Shown: positions 1 through 14,200 of the stretch, one piece after another | Layout of the letters: each line of letters begins with the position of its first letter | How positions within the stretch are numbered: position 1 is the stretch's first letter | Assembly: GCF_932526225.1 (NCBI RefSeq) | Contig: NC_064040.1 | Coordinates: 14,630,494 to 14,690,493 of the forward strand | Length of the DNA: 60,000 bases | DNA from: Nematostella vectensis | Lineage: Eukaryota; Cnidaria; Anthozoa; Actiniaria; Edwardsiidae | Reading direction: 5' to 3' | The notes under the pieces: generated by a model | What the model saw: only the letters and a program-made list of their open reading frames with translations | Told to the model about the DNA's origin: nothing | Database searches by the model: none | Made by a program: the position numbers and the translations under genes

Positions 1-15
1 TTAATCTCGTTTCAG

Positions 16-315
16 ATGTTAGTCCGTTGTTTACTGTGCCTAGCTCTTCTCTGTCTACTAAAATCTGTGCTTGGGGGCGATGACTGCTATAGCCAGTGTA
101 GCGGCAAGTTCACACAGTGCATACGGGGGTGTGACGGATGGTTCGAGTGCCAAGGATGTTCAGAGAGCACGGAGACCTGCAGGAACGGCTGCGACCTTAT
201 GCTGATAGGCAGAAACGCGGCAACAAAACCCTCAAGGCAACAACACAAGACAGAGGACGCAAGGAACAACTTTATACGAGGCTTAATAAGAAGAAGATAT
301 TATGGCACCCAATAA
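16..315 (+). CDS. Small secreted cysteine-rich protein (99 aa)
   Basis: The open frame gives a 99-residue protein. Residues 1-20 form a hydrophobic, Leu/Cys-rich signal peptide. The mature part has eight cysteines at residues 24, 28, 35, 39, 45, 48, 55 and 59, arranged as repeated CxxxC pairs plus one CxxC, which suggests a small disulfide-bonded fold. The last 25 residues are Arg-rich and free of cysteine. The 15 bases before the ATG are pyrimidine-rich and end in TTTCAG, so the start codon probably begins an exon after an intron in the 5' leader; any upstream exon lies outside the window. An AATAAA follows at 474-479. I do not recognise the family. Such proteins can be venom components, antimicrobial peptides or signalling peptides, and nothing here decides between them. 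The gene is convergent with MCM8. Confidence 0.6.
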   Translation: MLVRCLLCLALLCLLKSVLGGDDCYSQCSGKFTQCIRGCDGWFECQGCSESTETCRNGCDLMLIGRNAATKPSRQQHKTEDARNNFIRGLIRRRYYGTQ

Positions 316-473
316 GAGGAAATAATCAATCAAATTGACAATATTTTGACTTTATTCACAAATGTAATATAGGTGCTTTTGCGCTTCCTGGGCGCGAAGA
401 GCACAGAGGATATTAATCGCCTGTAAAAGCAAAATCGTGCTCTATTTTTTGCCCTAAAGAATAGCTTTATCAA

Positions 474-479
474 AATAAA
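474..479 (+). other. Candidate polyadenylation signal AATAAA
   Basis: AATAAA lies 159 bases after the stop codon of the cysteine-rich gene and is the first canonical signal on that strand. Confidence 0.45.
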
Positions 480-1279
480 GTGATAATACAGTTTAAATGT
501 ATTTAATCTAAGCAAGTTGCTAAATAGGCCTTTGTAAGTGCTAACTCCACGAGACAGTCTGTACATTCTATTCTCACCCCCTTCATGCACCGGGAAGTGA
601 GTTCAAATGAACTCAATTCGTAGACAATTTTACAGATTTCGTAATGAAAGCTGATCTAGACAGCACAATGATGCGCCCAACGTCTCTAACTCGAGCCGTA
701 GAGTGTAAATCCGCCTACGACTCCGCTACGATGCTCGACTACGAAAGTCCTAGTGTGTAATTCAGGGCTAAAATATATTGTAGGCAGGTCGCATACGACT
801 ACATCCTGCTGTCTAATTAATCCTTTACAAAGTTAACTTTCTGTTTCCCCAAAGAGTATAGTGGGCGCGAAAAACAATGAGAATTTCTTTTTTTTTCATA
901 ATGCAATTTAAAAATTTTTCAATAGAGGTTTGGCTGTCGTGCTATATCCAATGTCCAATATTATCATTTTTTTAAGTATGTTCATTTTAAGGTTTTGAAG
1001 AGCCTGAAAGCATTTTGCAATCGGCATATTGAGAAATAAACTACACTCTTCGAACGTACACCACACAAGCCAAGTAAATTATACACAATATTTGTTGATT
1101 CAATCGGTATACGCAACTCGACACTTGCACTCAATTTTTCTGAACTGATACACTGCGAGATTTTGGATGACAAGTCTTTATCCAATCATAGTGCGGTATC
1201 ACGTCCGAGATGTTAGCATCGTCCGAGATTTTGGCCTCGTCGCCCCGCCTCCCACGCACTATCACAGACAGCAGTCACA
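480..1279. other. Intergenic / MCM8 3' UTR stretch
   Basis: This lies between two convergent genes and should hold the MCM8 3' untranslated region. I see no coding signal and no canonical AATAAA on the minus strand close to the MCM8 stop. Confidence 0.4.
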
Positions 1280-2209
1280 TCAAAGACAGCTGGCAATTTG
1301 CAGTTGATACACGCGCGCGCCTTTTTTGAGCAGGAAACCTTGGTTATTGAGAGAATAGATGAAGTCTTCGAAACTTCGAACTTGCAATCGGAGATCCTGG
1401 GAATGAAGCACACAAATTAGGGTAGAGGATTTGGGTGCTAGGCGTGGTTGGTAAGGGGGGGGGGGGGGGGGCTATAGCTTCTAGCGTTGTTTAGGGTGGG
1501 GAGGAATAGCTTATGGCGTAATTAGGGGCCTTGGATAGTTTCTGGGCGTGCTTACGGGGAAAGGTAATAGCTTCATGGCGTTGTTTGGGCGTGGCATGGG
1601 ATGGTTTCTGGGCGTAGTCAATAGAAGTTGACTACATAGACCATGTCAGAAAGAGTAAACTTCGAGTCATTCACCTTGGCGACTTGTCTCATCTGGTCGA
1701 TGGTGAAGAGTGAGTTGTATTCTCTGTCGGCGATCCGCTCCAACTCTGCGATGAACCGCTTACTCTGTAAAGAAGGGCAGACGATAGTGAGGGTTGTCAA
1801 ATACACCGACATATGTATGTATGGCATTGAAATAAACGAGGCCACTGGAGCGTATTACGAACGAACGGAACGGAAGAATGCCATGCATAAATTTGTCAAA
1901 GCATTAGACTAGTATGAGGAAGGGTGGGAAGGTTTTTTACCTGTGATTTGGAGCTCATTCCTGAGCGACTTCGTGACCTCTCGAGGTCCACGCTTCTTGG
2001 CAGGATGGGCGAGGTCAGAGAGTGCCAAGGGGGTGAGGCGTTCTTACCTGTGCTTTCGAGCTCATCCCTGAGCCATGTTGCGACCGCTGGAAGTCCAGGT
2101 TTCCCAGCCCATCACTGTAAGTATCCACCAGGCTACATTTCATGATCTCGACCACATCCTCTGCATCCGTGTGGGTCGCCTTCTCCCGCAGTTCCAAACG
2201 CGCTCGAGC
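1280..2209 (-). CDS. MCM8: MCM8 exons 32-34: C-terminal winged helix
   Basis: Exon 32 encodes ARARLELRE and the conserved [13 protein letters not shown]; exon 33 holds [13 protein letters not shown] and QMRQVAK; exon 34 ends [13 protein letters not shown] plus five residues and a TGA at 1282-1280. Reading exon 33 straight on would give a stop at 1618-1620, but the divergence after QVAK coincides with an AAG/GTGAAT donor. The downstream exon restores the family's C-terminus, so the spliced form is preferred. Confidence 0.9.
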
Positions 2210-5200
2210 CTGCACACAACATGTTCAGCATAACACAACCGAGCCTGCACACAACACGTCAGCATGACAAAACCTTGCCTGCGTTGACAGCCGAACTTTA
2301 CCCCGGACTTTTCCGGGGTAAAGTCCGGCTGTCAACCCAGGCTAGACAAAACCAAGCCTGCACACAACATGTTCAGCATGACAAAACTGAGCCTGCACAC
2401 AACATGGTCAGCATGACAAAACTGAGCCTGCACACAACACGGTCAGCATAACATAACTGAGCAAGCACACAAGACGGTCAGCTTAGCACACGTATCACAG
2501 TGCGAACCCTGTCGTGAAAGTTCACTTGCCTCAGTAAGCCTGATAAGTGACTCCAGCTGCCTGGTTGTTATAGGGGTAGAATCGCCGGCTTGGTAATCAC
2601 GTCGAAGGGACAGGTAAAAATCCTAAGGAATACAACAAAACGATAATAGTCAGGGGGTTGTGGAATCTGTGGAATCACAAAATTACATGTTCTATTTTCT
2701 ATCCAAATTACCGCATTTCAAGCACTTTTCACTAGAATGTTAAACTTTAAGCTCTAGTAAAAAGGCAAATGGTTCTAAAAAGCTGCAAGACCGCTGCAAA
2801 AAGGCTCCGAACTACCATTCAAAACAAAAAAACTTCAGATTTGTGCAACAAATTACGACTAGAGCATAGCAAACGTAGATATAAACAGCTTACCCTGGAG
2901 CAGCCCTTAGTAGAGCGAGCCCCGGGCAGCGCGAAGGGAACCACTGGTACCCAGGGTATTGGGAGCCGCGAGCCTCGGGCAGCGCGAAGGGAACCACTGG
3001 TACCCAGGGTATTGGGAGCCGCGAGCCTCGGGCAGCGCGAAGGAACCACTGGTACCCAGGGTATTGGGAGCCGCGAGCCTCGGGCAGCGCGAAGGGGACC
3101 ACTGGTACCCAGGGTATTGGGAGCCGTTACTCACGCTAGCATAAACAGTCGCATCCATTGACTACATAAAAACTACCAGAAATGACCTAGCCTCCTATCG
3201 CGGAAAACCCGTTCCGTTAGATAATCGGGCGCCATCTTGTATCTTGAGACGCGCGGGTCCTGGGGGATCCGCGCGGCCAAAGCGCAAAAAGAGGACGCCT
3301 ATAGAACAACGCGGTTCAAAAAACAGGATGGCGCCCGAACATTATCATCAGCAGGCTAGAAATGACCTCGAAATGTTAGTTTTATTCGCAACATTATGAG
3401 CTTCACCTGTAGAACCTTGGCGGCAGCTGTTGTGAGTTTGGGATGAACATACTTCCTGGCATAACCCACGTACTGCGAGAAAGACCAAATGAGAAAACGT
3501 GAATCAATAGTGATGGATGGTTGCTTTCTTTCTTCACTTTATTCAGTTGGACTCTGCCTTAATTTTCAATTATTTTTACTCAGATAACTAGGAATTAAAA
3601 CCCGGATATCAAAGTCCACGGCTAACTCTTATTTTTGTTACCACTATCCTTTTTTTAGGCATCGTTAATCAAGTCAATTTTGAGTTCTTGTCACGGATCG
3701 AATTATTTCTTATTTCAGTTGTTTATAATTCCTGAGTAAATCCGGTGGCGCATAAGGATGCTTTGTTGATGATTTATATGAACTCTAATATTTGTTTCCC
3801 CTAGCCTTCTTTTAGGCCTCGTTAATTAAGTAAATCTTGAGTTCTTGTGACGGATCAATTTATTTTCTTATTTCAGTTGTTTATAATTCCTGAGTAAATC
3901 CGGTAGCGCATAAGAATGCTGTGTTAATGATTTATATGAGCAGCTGATTTGAATGACCAATCCACCGCTAATTTAACTTTTCTTGTCAGTCACAGGTGGT
4001 CTAAGCCGGGTTTGCGATCCTGTGCTTCCTTCAAGATGTGTGACGTCAGAAGAAGATCAGCTTACTGTTTTATGGGAGAGCTCGTCCCAGGCCTCACGGT
4101 TCATCTCCGAGCACAGGCAGCCCAGTAGAGACTAGGCTCTCTCTCAAAGTTCAAGGGGCTGTAGTAACACGTTTTTCAAAGCCACACCTACCTTGCGTAG
4201 AAGAGACGGTGGAATGGGATCCAAGTGCTTTCGGTATGGAATCTGATAAAAAGACGATTTGTTTAGTTTAAATCGGCAGTTACACGCATATTGTAGGGAT
4301 ACTCAATAATATTTGTAAGTGTGAAACAAAGCCTATCAAAATCTTTCTGTTTACTCCATCCAAGTTTGATAAATAAAAAGCTATCAATCTACGGTGAAAT
4401 CGATTATTGTATACACCTATTTCAAATAAGGTTACACTCGGAGAATATGTGTATCGTAACCCGCAGTGCTTCATGGGTATCATGGGTAAACATGCAAAAA
4501 AAGTAAAAATACAGGTTTCAAAAGTTGTAAAATTCTCGTTTATGTTTTTATGATCGTTCACATGACTTTCAGATACAAGGATTCAGCCGTTTATACACTA
4601 CCCATGAACCACCGCGGGTTACGACACATGAATCCTCAAGTGCAACCGTTTTCGAAATAGGTGTCTGCGGTGCATCTTATTGCTTTACTCAATGTAAGTT
4701 AAACGTTTGAGTAAACGTACAGCCTGTTCCGAAACATAAAAGAGCACTACTTGTCAATCCATTTCCATCCTCTCCTTGTGAGACATTCAACCTACACTAT
4801 TGTATTGATCCGAAAGATGAAAGGTCATTTAATAAACCAGGATGGTTGGTATGGTTTTCCCATGATTTTTCGCATGATTTTTACTCGATCTTTCCGATTT
4901 TTTTACGACCTTTTCGAAATAACACTTCATCACAGTCAATCTGGAAATAACAATAGGCTTATGTCGAGGGCATCAAGCTATATAACCCGACGTGGTTTTC
5001 ATTTTAATCCATTCTCGAAACAAGAAAACGCTATTTTAGGTATCAGTTCTGAAAAAGAATGCTATGCGGTAGCAACATCTCTGTCGATGTAAACAGAAAT
5101 CCTTACACTTCTTATATTTTTGTCTTCTTCTTGTGCTTTGTCCCAAGAATGAGGTTTCTCGCCGCTGACAGAGTAAAAAATGGCATGAAATTTTCCTATT

Positions 5201-8200
5201 CTCAATAAACAAGCTCAAGATTCCGCATACAAGGAGTTCCTCTGACCAAAAGCTTAATCCCAATTTTTTAAGAAATTTAGAACATATGAAATTTAGATAT
5301 TAGCGAGCAAAGTTGGCTTAATTTCTGATCAGCGCCCGACTTCTCCCTAAAAACGAGGATAATTCATACTTTGACCATTTGAAAATTGCACTTCAAGCCT
5401 CATCTCGAAGACGAATCCATTAGAAAAGTACACTTTTTGATATGTTGGTTTACATAACATAAGGAACCTCTATGCAAAAATTCAAGCTTACCGAAGTTAA
5501 CCAGACCTTATTTTGGGAAAACTTGACATTTTTTTGCTCTGTTCTCGCCGCTAGGTGAAATGATAGTAAATAACTAATGGTAACCCACGGCCGCGAAAAG
5601 GATGTCGATCAACCACTCCTTTATCACTGTTTAAAATTGCAAATACAACGGTTTATTTGCAAGAAAATCAAAACAGCCACCAAAGACTGAAGTATTAACG
5701 ATATTTGATTGAAGGTTTTGCAGTTACTTGGTTGAATTAGCAGATGGAAATGGATTCTATGAGTCACTCGGCATTGAGCGGGAGCATAAAATGGCGGCGT
5801 GATTAGCCTTTGTTAATAGTGGGGTTCGAAAAATGCAGGTGCAGCTAGATCGGCAAGTGAGATGAGCTTAAAAAAAGACCAATATTTGGGGACATTCGAA
5901 AGTTATAGTTGACTGTTCTTACCTTTAATCGTTCCGATAACGGCTTATCAGCTTCCCACTGTTGTCTTCCTTCATCCTCTCCATCATCATCATCATCATC
6001 ACTGCTCTCCTGTGAAAATAGTGAGGGCGCCCATCAGGGACCAAGCGTATACCTTATTACACTTTATTTTCGCGATGTCAAAATCTTGCGATTTTGAGAA
6101 GGCGATATTTCGTGACACTTTATTTTTGCGATTTTGCTATTTTCGAAAAAACGATAACTTTATTTTCGCTCTAATCATCAAAATTGTAACAATTACATGC
6201 GTGGGCTTAATTTAGTTCCATCGAAGCAGCTATATAGAGCTAGCAGAGAAAATCCATTTGAATCGGCTTATCTGCAATCCGCTTAGCAATGGTAACGATC
6301 CAATATGATACACTGAAGATGAAGGTATGTTTTTGGATGATTATTTTGTAAAGTTCATGCAAAGGTAAACATTTTGCGATTTTGCTATTTTCGAAAAACC
6401 AGGTAAATCTATTTTCGCTCTAATAATCAAAATTGTAACAATTACATGCGTGGGCTTAAATTAGTTCCATCGAAGCGGCTATATAGAGCTAGCAGAGAAA
6501 ATCGATTTGCATCGGCTTATCTGCAATCCACTTAGCAATGGTAACGATCCAATCTGATACACTGAAGATGAAGGTATGTTTTTGGATGATTATTTTGTAA
6601 GCTCATGCAAAGGTAAACATTTTGCGATTTTGCTATTTTCGAAAAACCAGGTAAATCTATTTTCGCTCTAATAATCAAAATTGTAACAATTACATGCGTG
6701 GGCTTAATTTAGTTCCATCGAAGCGGCCATATAGAGCTAGCAGAATAAATCGATTTGCATCGGCTTATATGCAATCCACTTAGCAATGGTAAGGATCCAA
6801 TCTGATACACTGAAGATGAAGGTATGTTTTTGGATGATTATTTTGTAAAGTTCATGCAAAGGTAAACATTTTGCGATTTTGCTATTTTCGAAAAACCAGG
6901 TAAATTTATTTTCGCTCTAATCATCAAAATTGTAACAATTACATGCGTGGGCTTAATTTAGTTCCATCGAAGCGGCCATATAGAGCTAGCAGAATAAATC
7001 GATTTGCATCGGCTTATATGCAATCCGCTTAGCAATGGTAACGATCCAATCTGATACACTGAAGATGAAGGTATGTTTTTGGATGATTATTTTGTAAAGT
7101 TCATGCAAAGGTAAACATTTTGCGATTTTGCTATTTTCGAAAAACCAGGTAAATCTATTTTCGCTCTAATAATCAAAATTGTAACAATTACATGCGTGGG
7201 CTTAATTTAGTTCCATCGAAGCGGCCATATAGAGCTAGCAGAGAAAATCGATTTGCATCGGCTTATCTGCAATCCGCTTAGCAATGGTAACGATCCAATC
7301 TGATACACTGAAGATGAAGGTATGTTTTTGGATGATTATTTTGTAAGTTCATGCAAAGGTAAACATTTTGCGATTTTGCTATTTTCGAAAAACCAGGTAA
7401 ATCTATTTTCGCTCTAATAATCAAAATTGTAACAATTACATGCGTGGGCTTAAATTAGTTCCATCGAAGCGGCCATATAGAGCTAGCAGAGAAAATCGAT
7501 TTGCATCGGCTTATCTGCAATCCACTTAGCAATGGTAACGATCCAATCTGATACACTGAAGATGAAGGTATGTTTTTGGATGATTATTTTGTAAGCTCAT
7601 GCAAAGGTAAACATTTTGCGATTTTGCTATTTTCGAAAAACCAGGTAAATCTATTTTCGCTCTAATAATCAAAATTGTAACAATTACATGCGTGGGCTTA
7701 AATTAGTTCCATCGAAGCGGCCATATAGAGCTAGCAGAGAAAATCGATTTGCATCGGCTTATCTGCAATCCACTTAGCAATGGTAACGATCCAATCTGAT
7801 ACACTGAAGATGAAGGTATGTTTTTGGATGATTATTTTGTAAGCTCATGCAAAGGTAAACATTTTGCGATTTTGCTATTTTCGAAAAACCAGGTAAATTT
7901 ATTTTCGCTCTAATCATCAAAATTGTAACAATTACATGCGTGGGCTTAATTTAGTTCCATCGAAGCGGCCATATAGAGCTAGCAGAGAAAATCGATTTGC
8001 ATCGGCTTATCTGCAATCCACTTAGCAATGGTAACGATCCAATCTGATACACTGAAGATGAAGGTATGTTTTTGGATGATTATTTTGTAAAGTTCATGCA
8101 AAGGTAAACATTTTGCGATTTTGCTATTTTCGAAAAACCAGGTAAATCTATTTTCGCTCTAATAATCAAAATTGTAACAATTACATGCGTGGGCTTAAAT

Positions 8201-11200
8201 TAGTTCCATCGAAGCGGCCATATAGAGCTAGCAGAGAAAATCGATTTGCATCGGCTTATCTGCAATCCACTTAGCAATGGTAACGATCCAATCTGATACA
8301 CTGAAGATGAAGGTATGTTTTTGGATGATTATTTTGTAAAGTTCATGCAAAGGTAAACATTTTGCGATTTTGCTATTTTCGAAAAACCAGGTAAATCTAT
8401 TTTCGCTCTAATAATCAAAATTGTAACAATTACATGCGTGGGCTTAAATTAGTTCCATCGAAGCGGCCATATGGAGCTAGCAGAGAAAATCCATTTGCAT
8501 CGGCTTATCTGCAATCCACTTAGCAATGGTAACGATCCAATCTGATACACTGAAGATGAAGGTATGTTTTTGGATGATTATTTTGTAAGCTCATGCAAAG
8601 GTAAACAACAAAAGAGGAGAGGCTGACAGAGTCTCTTCAACAGGTTAACACAACGTACCTCCACGGATCTCCTCACCGTCACACTCCCTAGAGCACTGCG
8701 AAAAGAAAAGCTGAATTGATGGCAAGTTAAGAAAAAGTAATGTGCCGAATTGATAGCAAGTTAAGAAGTAGTGATGTGCCGAATGGATAGCAAGATAAGA
8801 AGTAGTGATGTGCTGAATGGATAGCAAGATAAGAAGTAGTGATGTGCCGAATGGATAGTAAGATAAGAAGTAGTGATGTGCCAAATTGATAGCAAGTTAA
8901 GAAAAAGTATTGTGCCGAAGTGATAGCAAGATATGAAGTAGAGATGTGCCGAAATGATAGCAAGATAAGAAGTAGTGATGTGCCGAATTGATAGCAAGAT
9001 AAGAAGTAGTGATGTGCCGAATGGATAGCAAGATAAGAAGTAGTGATGTGCCGAATGGATAGTAAGATAAGAAGTAGTGATGTGCCGAATGGATAGCAAG
9101 ATAAGAAGTAGTGATGTGCCGAATGGATAGTAAGATAAGAAGTAGTGATGTGCCGAATTGATGGTAAGATAAGAAGTAGTGATGTGCCGAATGGATAGTA
9201 AGATAAGAAGTAGTGATGTGCCGAATGGATAGCAAGATAAGAAGAAGTGATGTGCCGAAATGATAGCAAGATAAGAAGTAGTGATGTGCCGAAATGATAG
9301 CAAGATAAGAAGTAGTGATGTGCCGAATTGATAGTAAGATAAGAAGTAGTGATGTGCCGAATTGATGGTAAGATAAGAAGTAGTGATGTGCCGAATGGAT
9401 AGTAAGATAAGAAGTAGTGATGTGCCGAATGGATAGCAAGATAAGAAGTAGTGATGTGCCGAAATGATAGCAAGATAAGAAGTAGTGATGTGCCGAAATG
9501 ATAGCAAGATAAGAAGTAGTGATGTGCCGAATTGATAGTAAGATAAGAAGTAGTGATGTGCCGAATGGATAGTAAGATAAAAAGTAGTGATGTGCCGAAT
9601 TGATAGCAAGATAAGAAGTAGTGATGTGCCGAATGGATAGCAAGATAAGAAGTAGTGATGTGCCGAATGGATAGCAAGATAAGAAGTAGTAATGTGCCGA
9701 ATTGATAGTAAGATAAGAAGTAGTGATGTGCCGAATGGATAGTAAGATAAAAAGTAGTGATGTGCCGAATTGATAGCAAGATAAGAAGTAGTGATGTGCC
9801 GAATGGATAGTAAGATAAGAAGTAGTGATGTGCCGAATTGACAGTAAGATAAGAAGTAGTGATGTGCCGAATTGATAGCAAGATAAGAAGTAGTGATGTG
9901 CCGAATGGATAGTAAGATAAGAAGTAGTGATGTGCCGAATGGATAGCAAGATAAGAAGTATTGATGTGCCGAATTGATAGTAAGATAAAAAGTAATGATG
10001 TGCCGAATTGATAGTAAGATAAGAAGTAGTGATGTGCCGAATTGATAGTAAGATAAAAAGTAGTGATGTGCTGAATGGATAGTAAGATAAGAAGTAGTGA
10101 TGTGCCGAATTGATAGTAAGATAAAAAGTAGTGATGTGCTGAATGGATAGTAAGATAAGAAGTAGTGATGTGCCGAATTGATAGTGAGATAAGAAGTAGT
10201 GATGTGCCGAATTGATAATAAGATAAGAAGTAGTGATGTGCTGAATTGATAGTAAGATAAGAAGTAGTGATGTGCCGAATTGATGGCAAGATAAGAAGTA
10301 GTGATGTGCCGAATTGATAGTAAGATAAGAAGTAGTAATGTGCCGAATGGATAGCAAGATAAGAAGTAGTGATGTGCCGAATGGATAGTAAGATAAGAAG
10401 TAGTGATGTGCCGAAATGATAGCAAGATAAGAAGTAGTGATGTGCCGAAATGATAGCAAGATAAGAAGTAGTGATGTGCCGAATTGATAGTAAGATAAGA
10501 AGTAGTGATGTGCCGAATGGATAGTAAGATAAAAAGAAGTGATGTGCCGAATTGATAGCAAGATAAGAAGTAGTGATGTGCCGAATTGATAGCAAGATAA
10601 GAAGTAGTGATGTGCCGAATGGATAGTAAGATAAGAAGTAGTGATGTGCCGAATTGATAGTAAGATAAGAAGTAGTGATGTGCTGAATGGATAGCAAGAT
10701 AAGAAGTAGTGATGTGCCGAATTGATAGCAAGATAAGAAGTAGTGATGTGCCGAATTGATAGTAAGATAAGAAGTAGCGATGTGCCGAATTGATAGCAAG
10801 ATAAGAAGTGGTGATGTGCCGAATGGATAGTAAGATAAAAAGTAGTGATGTGCCGAATTGATAGTAAGATAAAAAGTAGTGATGTGCCGAATGGATAGTA
10901 AGATAAAAAGTAGTGATGTGCCGAATTGATAGCAAGATAAGAAGTAGTGATGTGCCGAATGGATAGTAAGATAAAAAGTAGTGATGTGCCGAATTGATAG
11001 CAAGATAAGAAGTAGTGATGTGCCGAATGGATAGCAAGATAAGAAGTAGTGATGTGCCGAATTGATAGCAAGATAAGAAGTAGTGATGTGCCGAATTGAT
11101 AGTAAAATAAGAAGTAGTGATGTGCCAAATTGATAGTAAGATAAGAAGTAGTGATGTGCCGAATGGATAGTAAGATAAGAAGTAGTGATGTGCCGAATGG

Positions 11201-14200
11201 ATAGCAAGATAAGAAGTAGTGATGTGCCGAATGGATAGTAAGATAAGAAGTAGTGATGTGCCGAATTGATAGTAAGATAAGAAGTAGTGATGTGCCGAAT
11301 GGATAGCAAGATAAGAAGTAGTGATGTGCCGAATGGATAGTAAGATAAGAAGTAGTGATGTGCCGAATTGATAGCAAGACAAGAAGTAGTGATGTGCTGA
11401 ATGGATAGCAAGATAAGAAGTAGTGATGTGCCGAATGGATAGCAAGATAAGAAGTAGTGATGTGCCGAATGGATAGTAAGATAAGAAGTAGTGATGTGCC
11501 GAATGGATAGTAAGATAAGAAGTAGTGATGTGCCAAATGGATAGTAAGATAAGAAGTGGTGATGTGCCGAATTGATAGTAAGATAAGAAGTGGTGATGTG
11601 CCGAATGGATAGTAAGATAAGAAGTAGTGATGTGCCGAATGGATAGTAAGATAAGAAGTAGTGATGTGCCGAATGGATAGTAAGATAAGAAGTGGTGATG
11701 TGCCGAATTGATAGTAAGATAAGAAGTAGTGATGTGCCGAATTGATAGCAAGATAAGAAGTAGTGATGTGCCGAATAGATAGTAAGATAAGAAGTGGTGA
11801 TGTGCCGAATGGATAGTAAGATAAGAAGTAGTGATGTGCCGAATGGATAGTAAGATAAGAAGTAGTGATGTGCCGAATTGATAGCAAGATAAGAAGTGGT
11901 GATGTGCCGAATTGATAATAAGATAAGAAGTAGTGATGTGCCGAATGGATAGTAAGATAAGAAGTAGTGATGTGCCGAATGGATAGTAAGATAAGAAGTA
12001 GTGATGTGCTGAATTGATAATAAGATAAGAAGTAGTGATGTGCTGAATGGATAGCAAGATAAGAAGTAGTGATGTGCTGAATTGATAATAAGATAAGAAG
12101 TAGTGATGTGCCGAATTGATAGTAAGATAAGAAGTAGTGATGTGCCGAATTGATAGTAAGATAAGATGTAGTGATGTGCTGAATGGATAGCAAGATAAGA
12201 AGTAGTGATGTGCCGAATTGATAATAAGATAAGAAGTAGTGATGTGCCGAATTGATAGTAAGATAAGAAGTAGTGATGTGCCGAATTGATAGTAAGATAA
12301 AAAGTAGTGATGTGCCGAATGGATAGCAAGATAAGAAGTAGTGATGTGCCGAATTGATAGCAAGATAAGAAGTAGTGATGTGCCGAATTGATAGTAAGAT
12401 AAGAAGTAGTGATGTGCCGAATTGATAGTAAGATAAGAAGTGGTGATGTGCCGAATAGATAGTAAGATAAGAAGTAGTGATGTGCCGAAATGATAGTAAG
12501 ATAAGAAGTAGTGATGTGCCGAATTGATAATAAGATAAGAAGTAGTGATGTGCCGAATGGATAGTAAGATAAGAAGTAGTGGTGTGCCGAATTGATAGTA
12601 AGATAAGAAGTAGTGATGTGCCGAATGGATAGCAAGATAAGATGTAGTGATGTGCCGAATTGATAGTAAGATAAGAAGTAGTGATGTGCCGAATTGATAG
12701 TAAGATAAGAAGTGGTGATGTGCCGAATGGATAGCAAGATAAGAAGTAGTGATGTGCTGAATTGATAGTAAGATAAGAAGTAGTGATGTGCCGAATTGAT
12801 AGTAAGATAAGAAGTAGTGATGTGCCGAATGGATAGCAAGATAAGAAGTAGTGATGTGCCGAATTGATAGCAAGATAAGAAGTAGTGATGTGCCGAATGG
12901 ATAGTAAGATAAGAAGTAGTGATGTGCCGAATTGATAGTAAGATAAGAAGTAGTGATGTGCCGAATGGATAGCAAGATAAGATGTAGTGATGTGCCAAAT
13001 TGATAGTAAGATAAGAAGTAGTGATGTGCCAAATTGATAGTAAGATAAGAAGTGGTGATGTGCCGAATGGATAGTAAGATAAAAAGTAGTGATGTGCCGA
13101 ATTGATAGTAAGATAAGAAGTAGTGATGTGCTGAATTGATAGTAAGATAAGAAGTAGTGATGTGCCGAATTGATAACAAGATAAGAAGTAGTGATGTGCC
13201 GAATTGATAGCAAGATAAGAAGTAGTGATGTGCCGAATTGATAGCAAGATAAGAAGTAGTGATGTGCTGAATTGATAGTAAGATAAGAAGTGGTGATGTG
13301 CCGAATGGATAGCAAGATAAGAAGTAGTGATGTGCTGAATTGATAGTAAGATAAGAAGTAGTAATGTGCCGAATTGATAGTAAGATAAGAAGTAGTGATG
13401 TGCTGAATTGATAGTAAGATAAGAAGTAGTGATGTGCCGAATTGATAACAAGATAAGAAGTAGTGATGTGCCGAATTGATAGCAAGATAAGAAGTAGTGA
13501 TGTGCCGAATTGATAGCAAGATAAGAAGTAGTGATGTGCTGAATTGATAGTAAGATAAGAAGTGGTGATGTGCCGAATGGATAGCAAGATAAGAAGTAGT
13601 GATGTGCTGAATTGATAGCAAGATAAGAAGTAGTGATGTGCCGAATGGATAGCAAGATAAGAAGTAGTGATGTGCCGAATTGATAGCAAGATAAGAAGTA
13701 GTGATGTGCCGAATGGATAGCAAGATAAGAAGTAGTGATGTGCTGAATTGATAGTAAGATAAGAAGTAGTGATGTGCCGAATGGATAGCAAGATAAGAAG
13801 TAGTGATGTGCCGAATGGATAGTAAGATAAGAAGTAGTGATGTGCTGAATTGATAGTAAGATAAGAAGTGGTGATGTGCCGAATGGATAGCAAGATAAGA
13901 AGTAGTGATGTGCTGAATTGATAGTAAGATAAGAAGTAGTGATGTGCCGAATTGATAGCAAGATAAGAAGTAGTGATGTGCCGAATGGATAGCAAGATAA
14001 GAAGTAGTGATGTGCCGAATTGATAGCAAGATAAGAAGTAGTGATGTGCCGAATGGATAGTAAGATAAGAAGTAGTGATGTGCCGAATTGATAGTAAGAT
14101 AAGAAGTAGTGATGTGCCGAATGGATAGCAAGATAAGATGTAGTGATGTGCCAAATTGATAGTAAGATAAGAAGTAGTGATGTGCCAAATTGATAGTAAG

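Noticed and set aside
1618-1764. MCM8 ending at the stop codon at 1618
   Set aside because: Similarity stops exactly at an AAG/GTGAAT donor, and an exon at 1280-1396 supplies the conserved C-terminus in frame.
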